Shown here piece after piece: positions 1 through 6,300 of a stretch of DNA of 18,073 nucleotides (position 1 is the stretch's first letter; each line of letters begins with the position of its first letter). This DNA comes from Darwinimomas sp045600945. Its GTDB lineage: Bacteria; Bacillota; Clostridia; Lachnospirales; Lachnospiraceae. Location: positions 1-18,073 of the forward strand of contig JAZRYX010000003.1 of the NCBI GenBank assembly GCA_045600945.1. Reading direction: 5' to 3'. A program made the position numbers and the translations under genes. The notes beneath the pieces are model-generated. The model ran no database searches, was not told where the DNA came from, and was given only the letters and a program-made list of their open reading frames with translations.

Positions 1-7
1 GTCATAA

Positions 8-1375
8 TTATTTACCCATACAGAATCTAGCAAATATCTCATTAATAATATCTTCACCGTCCGTTTCACCTGTTATTGTCCCAAGTGACTCATATGCATC
101 TGTAAGATCAACAGAAATAAGATCTTCCGTCTGACCAAGAGCAATTCCTTCACGAACAAGTTTAACTGAATTCAGCGCGGCTTTTAAAGCCTGAAGATGG
201 CGAACTCCGGTAACATATATTTCATCATTTAAATTGATCTCACCATTGAAAAATTTATCTTTGATGATGCTTTCCAGTTCCTTAAGTCCCTGCCCGTTCT
301 TTGCGGAAAAACCAACAAACGGATACTTAAGGACCAATTCATCCGTGACCGGTTTCCAGTCTGTACGATCCTGTTTATTGATAAGAACGATAATGTTCTT
401 TCCTTCAACAAGTTTCAGAATCTCTTTATCCTCAGAAGAAAAATCTTCAGATCCATCAAGAATAAGAAGTATAAGATCTGCTTCCTCCGCCGCCTTCTTT
501 GCACGGTCAACGCCAATCTGTTCAACCATGTTATCACTCTCCCGAAGACCTGCCGTATCGGTAAGATTAAGTCTGATTCCACCCAGGGAAATGTGCTCGG
601 TAAGCGTATCTCTTGTTGTTCCGGCAATGTCTGTAACAATAGCTCTGTCTCTTCCGGAAAGAAGATTAAGAACAGAAGATTTTCCTGCATTCGGTCTTCC
701 GATAATCGCAGTATCAATTCCGTTTTTAATAATGATCCCGGCATCGGAATTTTTGATAAGGCGCTCCAGTCGTGAACTGATTTGAGCAGCTTTTATCTCC
801 AGTTCTTTTCCGTAGTCATCAAGTGAATAATGCTCAGGATCATCCAATGCAGCTTCAATAAATGCTATCTCATGAAGAAGGATTCTTCTGATGTCATTTA
901 TCTCTGAAGAAAGTTTTCCCTTAAGCTGACTGACTCCGGCTTTAAGCGAATTCTGAGTCTCTGCATCAATAATATCGGCCACGGCTTCTGCTTGTGAAAG
1001 ATCCAACTTTCCATTAAGAAATGCTCTCTTTGTAAACTCGCCCGGTTCCGCCGGATATGCTCCTGCCTCTATGCAAAGAGAAAGAATCCTCTGCATAACC
1101 AGAACACCGCCATGACACTGGATCTCGACAACATTTTCACCGGTATATGAATTAGGTGCTTTCATGACCATGCATAAAACCTGATCTACCGGTTCCTCAT
1201 TATCATAAACGTAACCGAAATTAATTGTGTGAGAATCTGCTTCACACAAAGACTTTTTTCCTCTGAAAATCCTGTCAGCAATCAAAATCGCTTCTTCGCC
1301 GGAAATCCGGACTATTCCTATTCCTCCCGGTGCAAGTGCAGTCGCAACTGCGGCAATGGTATCATTTGTTCTCAT
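8..1375 (-). CDS. mnmE: tRNA modification GTPase MnmE (TrmE)
   Basis: MnmE works with MnmG to install the (carboxymethyl)aminomethyl group at C5 of wobble uridine 34 in certain tRNAs, in the cytoplasm. The 455-residue product is full length for the family. It has an N-terminal folate-binding domain beginning MRTNDTIAAVATA, a helical domain, and an inserted Ras-like G domain: Walker A GRPNAGKSS at about 226-234, TTRD at 253-256, DTAG at 273-276 and NKQD at 333-336. It ends in the diagnostic C-x-G-K tail (CMGK, Cys452). The ATG at 1373-1375 is the only sensible start, but no strong Shine-Dalgarno sequence precedes it; AAGAAA is the best candidate. It is last in the rpmH-rnpA-yidD-yidC-jag series, 83 nt after jag and just behind a terminator-like hairpin. 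mnmG would be expected beyond the left edge but is not in view. Confidence 0.97.
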   Translation of the reverse strand: MRTNDTIAAVATALAPGGIGIVRISGEEAILIADRIFRGKKSLCEADSHTINFGYVYDNEEPVDQVLCMVMKAPNSYTGENVVEIQCHGGVLVMQRILSLCIEAGAYPAEPGEFTKRAFLNGKLDLSQAEAVADIIDAETQNSLKAGVSQLKGKLSSEINDIRRILLHEIAFIEAALDDPEHYSLDDYGKELEIKAAQISSRLERLIKNSDAGIIIKNGIDTAIIGRPNAGKSSVLNLLSGRDRAIVTDIAGTTRDTLTEHISLGGIRLNLTDTAGLRESDNMVEQIGVDRAKKAAEEADLILLILDGSEDFSSEDKEILKLVEGKNIIVLINKQDRTDWKPVTDELVLKYPFVGFSAKNGQGLKELESIIKDKFFNGEINLNDEIYVTGVRHLQALKAALNSVKLVREGIALGQTEDLISVDLTDAYESLGTITGETDGEDIINEIFARFCMGK

Positions 1376-1385
1376 AATTTTTCTT

Positions 1386-1437
1386 AAAAAAGAAAAGAAG
1401 GCCCCTGTATACCGGATAAGTATACGCAGCCTTCTTT
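1386..1437 (-). terminator. Intrinsic terminator after jag, just before mnmE
   Basis: Read on the minus strand, AAAGAAGGC (1437-1429) pairs with GCCTTCTTT (1402-1394). An inner GTATAC/GTATAC stem (1425-1420 with 1412-1407) closes a 7-nt loop, and the T-rich run TCTTTTTT follows (1393-1386). This is a two-part hairpin with a U-tract, pointing the same way as jag and mnmE. It fills most of the 83-nt gap and ends 10 nt before the mnmE ATG, so it may act as an attenuator for mnmE and not only as the end of the jag transcript. Confidence 0.8.
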
Positions 1438-1458
1438 CACCAAGCTGTGATTATTTAG

Positions 1459-2343
1459 TTATCTGTGACGGCGGCCTGTCTTCTTTAGTATTACCACTAC
1501 ATGACGATAGGGCTCCTCACCTTCACTGACTGTTGTTACATACGGATCATTCTGTAATGCCGAATGAATGATTCTTCTCTCATATGGATTCATCGGTTCA
1601 AGGTCAACCGCTCTCTTGGTTCGTGAAACCTTATGCGCGATATTGTGAGCAAGTTCTTCAAGTTTCGCCTGACGACGCTCTCTGTAATTTTCCGTGTCAA
1701 GCTTAACTCTTATGTATCCTTCATGATGCTTATTAACTACCAGGCTTGCCAGATACTGGAGAGAATCAAGTGTCTGACCCCTCTTTCCGATGAGCACTCC
1801 CATGTCTTCTCCCGAAAGGACTACATCCAGTTCGTTTTCATCATGATTGAAACTTGTTTCCATCTCAACCGGCATATCCATTACCCTGAAAGTATCCGTA
1901 AGGAATGTTACCGCTTTTGCTATAAGCTCTTTTGCTTCTTCTTCGCTGACCAGATTTAACTCTCTTTCAGGTTTCTGAAATCCCACTTCCGGAACTTCAA
2001 TATCGAAATCTTCGACAACCGTCTTTTTGATAGTCGGAGCAACTTCTGTCATTACGATGGGTTTAACCGGTATAGCAGATTCCGTGTTCTCTTTCTTATC
2101 TTCTTCAACTTCTTTCGGCTGATTTTTTTCTTCAGCCCCTCTCTGCAATTTTTCCCTGAGCTGTTCATCTGTCAGCGCGATGGCTTTGATAACCCATGGC
2201 TTTCCGCCGATCACTCCAAGAAGCCCTTCTTTTCCCTCTTCAATAACTTTAATATCCAGATGATCACTTGATGTCTTTAGTTCCTGTATGGCCTCTGCAA
2301 TGGCATCATCATAAGTTTTAGCCGTAACTGTAATACTTTGCAT
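1459..2343 (-). CDS. jag: RNA-binding protein Jag/KhpB (Jag-N, KH and R3H domains)
   Basis: Jag (KhpB, formerly SpoIIIJ-associated protein) is a cytoplasmic RNA-binding protein. In other Firmicutes it partners KhpA and affects cell elongation and envelope genes. The 294-residue product has a Jag-N domain at about 1-55 and a charged, Glu/Lys-rich linker at about 60-135. A KH domain carries the GxxG loop GKRG at 186-189, and a C-terminal R3H domain contains the R-x3-H motif (Arg256/His260 in YERRIIH). It is longer than the roughly 200-residue B. subtilis protein because of the linker. The ATG overlaps the yidC stop by one base (TAATG), and AAGGAG sits 8 nt upstream (2357-2352), so the two genes are translationally coupled. 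Coupling to yidC is conserved in Firmicutes. Confidence 0.95.
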   Translation of the reverse strand: MQSITVTAKTYDDAIAEAIQELKTSSDHLDIKVIEEGKEGLLGVIGGKPWVIKAIALTDEQLREKLQRGAEEKNQPKEVEEDKKENTESAIPVKPIVMTEVAPTIKKTVVEDFDIEVPEVGFQKPERELNLVSEEEAKELIAKAVTFLTDTFRVMDMPVEMETSFNHDENELDVVLSGEDMGVLIGKRGQTLDSLQYLASLVVNKHHEGYIRVKLDTENYRERRQAKLEELAHNIAHKVSRTKRAVDLEPMNPYERRIIHSALQNDPYVTTVSEGEEPYRHVVVILKKTGRRHR

Positions 2344-3674
2344 TATTCTTTCTCCTTGCTGTTTGCATCGGCTGAATCCGGAGCCGGTGTATTATTCTTT
2401 TTCTTTCCGTGACGTTTCTCGTACTCTCTCTGGTCGTACATAGCAACCATATTTGCCTTGGCCGCAAGAGATCCTTCCTTTGCATGGAAGTTGTAGTATT
2501 TTGTAGAATCTATAACCTGTTTGTCGGATTTCTCTTTCTTTGCTGCTTCCTGTGCTTCCTGATATTCTCTGATACGTTCTTCTCTTTCAGCCTCTGCCAA
2601 TGCTTTCTTATCTATAGTCTTTGGCGGAAGGCCTTTTTTAGCACGTTTCTTATTTGTCTTTTCAAGGTTCTCGGCTACAAGCTTATCAACATCAATATCC
2701 TTATATCCCATGTTGATGAATATCTGAATGATAGTACGAACTACAGCACTTGCAATCCAGTAAATTCCGATACCTGCAGGAAGAGTGAAACAGAAGAACA
2801 CCGACATAATCGGCATCATAATGTTCATGGTCTTCATCGAAGATGCTGCAGGATTACTGTCGTCATCCGGTGTTGCCGGATTCTGTGTCATGAACTTTGT
2901 ACTTGCCCATTGAGTAAGACCGGCAAGAATAGGAATAAGCCATGCCCAGCTCGGTTGAAATCCCTGCCACGGTGATGTTGCAAGGTTGATTCCGAGAAAA
3001 CTGTTAAGACCTGCCAATGTTATTGACGTTTTTTCGATAAGTTCTGTCAAAGACGGGAATATATCACCAAGTGTTACCCATTGTGATGGCGTAAGTTTAT
3101 AAAGAAGGTCGATTACGTTATCAAGTACATTGTAATCGATGTTCTTTGCCATCTTTGCTGCAGAAGCAAGATCCGTAAATCCTGCGTATGAAACAAAACC
3201 CGTGATTTTTGAGACTTCCGTAGCAAGCGGTGTAAGAAGTTCCTTGACCTGAGGAACGTAACCCGGTATATGGTATATAACCTGATACAAAGCAAAAAGA
3301 ATAGGCATCTGAATAAGAAGCTGAACGCAACCGCCTGTCATGCTGGTTCCGTACTTCTCATAGACAGCCTGTGTCTCTGCCTGCATTCTTGCAGCACTCT
3401 GCTGATCGGTTTTACCTTTGTATTTTTTCTGAATCGCCTGAATCTCCGGCTGCATTACACTCATAAGCTTTGATGATTTCTGCTGTTTGATTGTAAGCGG
3501 GAGCATAAGAAGATTTACGATAATCGTAAAAAGTATGATGCAGACACCGATATTTGCACTTCCGAAAATCGAATTACAGAAAGTGAAAAGAACGGCCATG
3601 ATTTTTCCCAAAACCCATGCAACCCATCCGATGATAGGTGTTGTGGACTGGGTCAAAAGAATAGTAGTTAACAA
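2343..3674 (-). CDS. yidC: Membrane protein insertase YidC/OxaA family
   Basis: YidC inserts proteins into the cytoplasmic membrane, alone or with Sec. The product has a hydrophobic N-terminus, a first core membrane segment around the ILFTIIVNLLMLPL stretch, a cytoplasmic charged helical hairpin, the characteristic QLLIQMPILFALYQVIY segment, and three further membrane segments. It ends in a highly basic and acidic tail of about 110 residues. I place the start at TTG 3674-3672 (443 residues): GGAGG at 3687-3683 lies 8 nt upstream. A start at TTG 3689 would put that ribosome binding site inside the gene. It lies 32 nt after yidD and overlaps jag by one base. An Asn (residue 54) occupies the position where many YidC proteins have the hydrophilic-groove arginine. 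The extracytoplasmic loop after the second core segment is long, about 80 residues. Confidence 0.93.
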   Translation of the reverse strand: MLTTILLTQSTTPIIGWVAWVLGKIMAVLFTFCNSIFGSANIGVCIILFTIIVNLLMLPLTIKQQKSSKLMSVMQPEIQAIQKKYKGKTDQQSAARMQAETQAVYEKYGTSMTGGCVQLLIQMPILFALYQVIYHIPGYVPQVKELLTPLATEVSKITGFVSYAGFTDLASAAKMAKNIDYNVLDNVIDLLYKLTPSQWVTLGDIFPSLTELIEKTSITLAGLNSFLGINLATSPWQGFQPSWAWLIPILAGLTQWASTKFMTQNPATPDDDSNPAASSMKTMNIMMPIMSVFFCFTLPAGIGIYWIASAVVRTIIQIFINMGYKDIDVDKLVAENLEKTNKKRAKKGLPPKTIDKKALAEAEREERIREYQEAQEAAKKEKSDKQVIDSTKYYNFHAKEGSLAAKANMVAMYDQREYEKRHGKKKNNTPAPDSADANSKEKE

Positions 3675-3706
3675 TCTCTTGTCCTCCAAATATTAATAAT
3701 CAGAAA

Positions 3707-3919
3707 TCACGGAACAGGATCATATCCTCCCTCATGGAAAGGATTACAGCGCAATATCCTCTTAAATCCCATCCAACCTCCTTTTAATACCCCGTATTTC
3801 TCTATTGCCTCCAAAGTATATTGAGAACATGAAGGAGTATAGATACAGGGCGCCCTTAAAATGAAAGGTGACATGTATTTCTGATAAAATCTTATTAATG
3901 CAACAAAAATAATCTTCAT
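3707..3919 (-). CDS. yidD: Membrane protein insertion efficiency factor YidD
   Basis: YidD is a small membrane-associated protein that aids YidC-dependent insertion. The 70-residue product has the family hallmarks: a hydrophobic, basic N-terminus (MKIIFVALIRFYQKYMSPF), the cysteine motif C-I-Y-T-P-S-C-S-Q-Y, and a C-terminal block ILRCNPFHEGGYDPVP. I chose the ATG at 3919-3917 because it overlaps the rnpA stop as ATGA and begins at the conserved MKxI. A GTG at 3943 would add eight residues that do not resemble the family. Length is normal. Its place between rnpA and yidC is the standard Firmicute order and fits co-expression with the insertase. Confidence 0.95.
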   Translation of the reverse strand: MKIIFVALIRFYQKYMSPFILRAPCIYTPSCSQYTLEAIEKYGVLKGGWMGFKRILRCNPFHEGGYDPVP

Positions 3920-4257
3920 ATTATAATGCCCATCCGACTGCACAGATTCATATATGCGCAGGACATTTCATTATATCCGTACGCAGCAGCGGGCTGCCTT
4001 GCTATGACCACGATGTCATAACCGGGCTTCACTTCGTTACGATGAAGCCTATAGCATTCTCTGACTATTCTCACTATGCGATGTCTGACTACTGAATTGC
4101 CGACTTTCCTGGATACAGATATTCCTATTCTGCCGGATCCGTTCTCTTCATCTCTTTTTAAGACATACATAATGAGAGAGTCGTTGGCACATGACTTCCC
4201 CGACCTGTATATTTTCCTAAAGTCTTCATTTTTTTTGATAGAAGGGAATCTGTTCAT
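3916..4257 (-). CDS. rnpA: Ribonuclease P protein component
   Basis: RnpA is the small basic protein subunit that helps RNase P RNA remove 5' leaders from precursor tRNAs. The 113-residue product starts MNRFPSIKKNEDFRKIY, continues through GRIGISVSRKVGNSVV, and carries the basic RNR-type helix at about 58-68. There the usual RNRIKR pattern reads RHRIVR; I recall this form from Lachnospiraceae, but that is from memory. The ATG at 4257-4255 fits the family N-terminus. No Shine-Dalgarno sequence is visible: the three bases before the ATG follow directly on a hairpin plus U-tract. Its stop overlaps the yidD start by four bases. rpmH lies 38 nt upstream. Confidence 0.96.
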   Translation of the reverse strand: MNRFPSIKKNEDFRKIYRSGKSCANDSLIMYVLKRDEENGSGRIGISVSRKVGNSVVRHRIVRIVRECYRLHRNEVKPGYDIVVIARQPAAAYGYNEMSCAYMNLCSRMGIII

Positions 4258-4260
4258 GCT

Positions 4261-4288
4261 AAAAAGACCGGGGTTTTATATTCCCCGG
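4261..4288 (-). terminator. Intrinsic terminator between rpmH and rnpA
   Basis: On the minus strand a perfect 6-bp stem, CCGGGG (4288-4283) with CCCCGG (4273-4268), encloses a 9-nt AT loop. TCTTTTT (4267-4261) follows. It begins 7 nt after the rpmH stop and its U-tract ends 3 nt before the rnpA ATG. The likely role is to release most transcripts after rpmH, with partial read-through giving the lower amount of RnpA. Confidence 0.78.
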
Positions 4289-4295
4289 CTATAAT

Positions 4296-4430
4296 TTATG
4301 CTGATAACTTAGCTCTACCCTTTGCACGTCTAGCAGCCAATACTTTTCTTCCGCCCGGTGTGCTCATTCTTGCTCTAAAGCCATGAACCTTGCTTCTCTG
4401 TCTGTTCTTTGGCTGAAATGTCATTTTCAT
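4296..4430 (-). CDS. rpmH: 50S ribosomal protein L34
   Basis: L34 is a small, very basic protein of the large ribosomal subunit. The 44-residue product MKMTFQPKNRQRSKVHGFRA... ends in KVLAARRAKGRAKLSA and matches the family over its whole length. I chose the ATG at 4430-4428 because GGGAGG (4445-4440) lies 9 nt upstream. A longer frame reaching to 4511 runs through the promoter -10 region and is not coding. rpmH is first in the leftward operon and is read from a strong sigma-A promoter that diverges from dnaA, with a leader of about 55 nt. Confidence 0.97.
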   Translation of the reverse strand: MKMTFQPKNRQRSKVHGFRARMSTPGGRKVLAARRAKGRAKLSA

Positions 4431-4490
4431 GATGTTTTTCCTCCCTTTATATCGAACGGAATAATCCGCCATTCTTAAACAAGCTTTACC

Positions 4491-4519
4491 ATTATATAGA
4501 AATACCCTCATTTAGTCAA
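4491..4519 (-). promoter_or_regulatory. Sigma-A promoter of the rpmH operon
   Basis: Read on the minus strand, TTGACT (4519-4514) and TATAAT (4496-4491) are separated by exactly 17 bases, nearly a perfect vegetative promoter. The first boxes of the origin lie just upstream (from 4540), so DnaA binding could influence it. Confidence 0.85.
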
Positions 4520-4539
4520 GCCGATTTTTAGATGTCCAC

Positions 4540-4683
4540 TTATCCACTTTATGTGTATAACTTGTGGATAAAGTCTTACACATTTTCTACACATCTCCTT
4601 TCCAAATTATCAACATATTATCCACATATTATTTTATACTTATCCACTTCAATATATAGTGAACATGCCTGTTTTGTTGATAA
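4540..4683. other. oriC upstream lobe: DnaA-box cluster
   Basis: Between the divergent rpmH and dnaA promoters there is no gene but many 9-mers close to TTATNCACA. On the minus strand: 4552-4560 (TTATACACA, exact), 4563-4571 (TTATCCACA, exact) and 4675-4683 (TTATCAACA, one mismatch). On the plus strand: 4540-4548 (TTATCCACT), 4574-4582 (TCTTACACA, weak), 4585-4593 (TTCTACACA), 4607-4615 (TTATCAACA), 4618-4626 (TTATCCACA, exact) and 4640-4648 (TTATCCACT). The strand switch of gene direction at this point and the adjacent dnaA gene support a replication origin. The 334-bp gap from 4431 to 4764 is accounted for by the rpmH leader and promoter, these boxes, and the dnaA promoter and leader. Confidence 0.93.
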
Positions 4684-4705
4684 AATAAGGTTTTTTTGAT
4701 ATAAT
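4677..4705 (+). promoter_or_regulatory. Sigma-A promoter of dnaA
   Basis: TTGATA (4677-4682) and TATAAT (4700-4705) are separated by 17 bases. Transcription would start near 4712, giving a leader of about 53 nt before the ATG at 4765. The -35 hexamer lies inside a DnaA box (4675-4683), as expected for autorepression by DnaA. The predicted start of transcription also argues against the upstream GTG at 4708 as the translation start. Confidence 0.8.
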
Positions 4706-4764
4706 AAGTGTGTATTATTGTCAGAAAAAATATTTCTGGCGTTGTTTTTGACGGGGTAATTATC

Positions 4765-6147
4765 ATGATAGATAAGATAAAACAAAATTGGGCTTCAATT
4801 CAGTCTTATATAAAAGATGAATTTGAGATTTCCGATGTATCCTATGAAACATGGATATCTCCTTTGGTTCCCGTAAAGACTCACCATGATTCCGAAAAAA
4901 ATCTGGTGCTTGATATCCTGATTCCACAGAATGAGAACTCTTTTAAAAAATATGTTGAAAAAAAATATTCTCAGATACTAAGGGTTTCTATCTCTGAAAT
5001 TACCGGTATAGATTGTCATATAAATATACTTAATAATACTAATCTTACTGAACTTAAAGAAAAGAAATCTACATTGATTAACAACGAAAAAAAGAAAGTT
5101 GATAATTATTCGTTGTTGATGGCAAATCTTAATCCTAAATATACTTTTGATTCTTTTGTTGTCGGTAACAGTAATAACTTTGCCCATGCAGCATCTCTCG
5201 CTGTTGCTGAATCACCTGGTGAGTCATCTTATAATCCTCTTTTCTTATATGGAGGAGTAGGTTTAGGTAAAACTCATCTTATGCAAGCTATAGCTCATTT
5301 TATACTTGAAAAAGATCCGACAAAAAAGGTCTTATACGTTACAAGCGAAAATTTTACAAATGAGATAGTTGATGCTATTCATAAGAAAACAACTCAGGAA
5401 TTCCGTGAAAAATACAGATATAATGATGTACTTCTTATTGATGATATTCAATTTATTATAGGAAAACAAAGTACTCAGGAAGAATTTTTTAATACCTTTA
5501 ATGATATGTATCAAAACAAAAAACAAATAGTAATATCATCAGACAGACCACCGAAAGATTTTGAAAACCTTGAAGAAAGAATAAAATCAAGATTTTCATG
5601 GGGTCTTCAGGCAGATATTCAATCTCCGGATTATGAAACAAGACTTGCTATCTTAAGAAAGAAAGAGGAAACCGACGGAATAAGTATTGATAATGAAGTA
5701 ATTAAATATATAGCAGAGGTAATAGATACCAACATAAGAGAACTCGAAGGTGCTCTTAATAAAATAAGAATGATGGCAAAACTAGAAAATAAAAAAATTG
5801 ATGTTGATTTTGCCAAAGAAGTACTTAAAGATACTCTATCTCCAAATTCAAAGAAGATTATTACTCCAGAATATGTTCTTGATGTTGTAAGCGATCATTT
5901 TTCTACTGATAAACTAGATATAGTATCTTCAAAAAGGACAAAAGAACTTGTTTATCCACGACAGATATCAATGTACCTGATGAAGAAATTAACAAATTGT
6001 TCACTTGAATATATAGGAAATATTCTCGGAGGAAAAGATCATTCCACAATTTTACACGGAATTAATAAAATAAACTCTGAAATAAATTCAAATGATGATT
6101 TAAAACATGATTTATCAATATTGGAAAAGAAACTTTCTACACATTAG
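4765..6147 (+). CDS. dnaA: Chromosomal replication initiator protein DnaA
   Basis: DnaA binds the boxes in oriC, oligomerises with ATP and opens the origin. The 460-residue product has domain I at about 1-85, a short lysine-rich linker, and an AAA+ domain with Walker A GGVGLGKT at 163-170 and Walker B LLIDDIQ at 223-229. The segment FENLEERIKSRFSWGL carries the arginine finger. A C-terminal DNA-binding domain has DHSTILHG at 425-432 as the box-recognition signature. Length is normal. I prefer ATG 4765 over GTG 4708 because ACGGGG lies 8 nt before it, the N-terminus then matches the family, and the GTG falls at or before the predicted transcription start. It is the first gene of the rightward replication operon. 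The coding sequence is very AT-rich (one 60-base stretch counted at 25% GC). Confidence 0.98.
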   Translation: MIDKIKQNWASIQSYIKDEFEISDVSYETWISPLVPVKTHHDSEKNLVLDILIPQNENSFKKYVEKKYSQILRVSISEITGIDCHINILNNTNLTELKEKKSTLINNEKKKVDNYSLLMANLNPKYTFDSFVVGNSNNFAHAASLAVAESPGESSYNPLFLYGGVGLGKTHLMQAIAHFILEKDPTKKVLYVTSENFTNEIVDAIHKKTTQEFREKYRYNDVLLIDDIQFIIGKQSTQEEFFNTFNDMYQNKKQIVISSDRPPKDFENLEERIKSRFSWGLQADIQSPDYETRLAILRKKEETDGISIDNEVIKYIAEVIDTNIRELEGALNKIRMMAKLENKKIDVDFAKEVLKDTLSPNSKKIITPEYVLDVVSDHFSTDKLDIVSSKRTKELVYPRQISMYLMKKLTNCSLEYIGNILGGKDHSTILHGINKINSEINSNDDLKHDLSILEKKLSTH

Positions 6148-6290
6148 AAACATATAAAAGCATGATTATCAACATTATTTAAGTATAAAAAATCCTTATT
6201 TATAAAGGTTTTTAAGGAATTTCAACATATAAACATATACTAATCCTAATAATTCTAAAATATATTATATATTTATTGTTTTTAAAGAAA
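6135..6290. other. oriC downstream lobe: DnaA boxes and AT-rich unwinding region
   Basis: The last codons of dnaA contain TTCTACACA (6135-6143), and the dnaA-dnaN gap contains TTATCAACA (6166-6174); each is one mismatch from the DnaA-box consensus. A weaker ATTTCAACA lies at 6219-6227. From about 6228 to 6290 the sequence is almost pure A+T, with CTA triplets at 6240, 6246 and 6255. This is the position of the DNA-unwinding element in B. subtilis, so I infer a bipartite origin with melting here. No gene fits in the 153-bp gap. Confidence 0.7.
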
Positions 6291-6300
6291 GGAGCCCTTT

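Noticed and set aside
234..785. 183-residue plus-strand open frame opposite mnmE
   Set aside because: It is a shadow of mnmE: Ser/Arg/Leu-rich composition, no ribosome binding site and no recognisable domain. Other long opposite-strand frames in yidC, gyrB, gyrA, the symporter and the glycerate kinase gene were rejected for the same reasons.
3920..3943. GTG start for YidD at 3943
   Set aside because: The extra eight residues are not family-like, and the ATG at 3919 overlaps the rnpA stop as ATGA, a typical coupled junction.
4431..4511. Extended rpmH reading frame reaching 4511
   Set aside because: It would run through the -10 element of the rpmH promoter. L34 is normally about 44 residues, starting MKMTFQP with a good ribosome binding site.
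4660..4677. LexA-like operator near GAACATGCCTGTTTTG
   Set aside because: It does not match the Gram-positive GAAC-n4-GTTC form; only a 4-bp AACA/TGTT symmetry is present.
4708..4764. GTG start extending DnaA by 19 residues
   Set aside because: The GTG lies at or before the predicted transcription start of the dnaA promoter, has no ribosome binding site, and the added residues do not resemble a DnaA N-terminus. ATG 4765 has ACGGGG upstream and fits the family.
6191..6220. Possible terminator hairpin after dnaA (CCTT...AAGG)
   Set aside because: Only 4-5 bp pair, with mismatches and several competing pairings. It is not convincing as a terminator in such AT-rich DNA.
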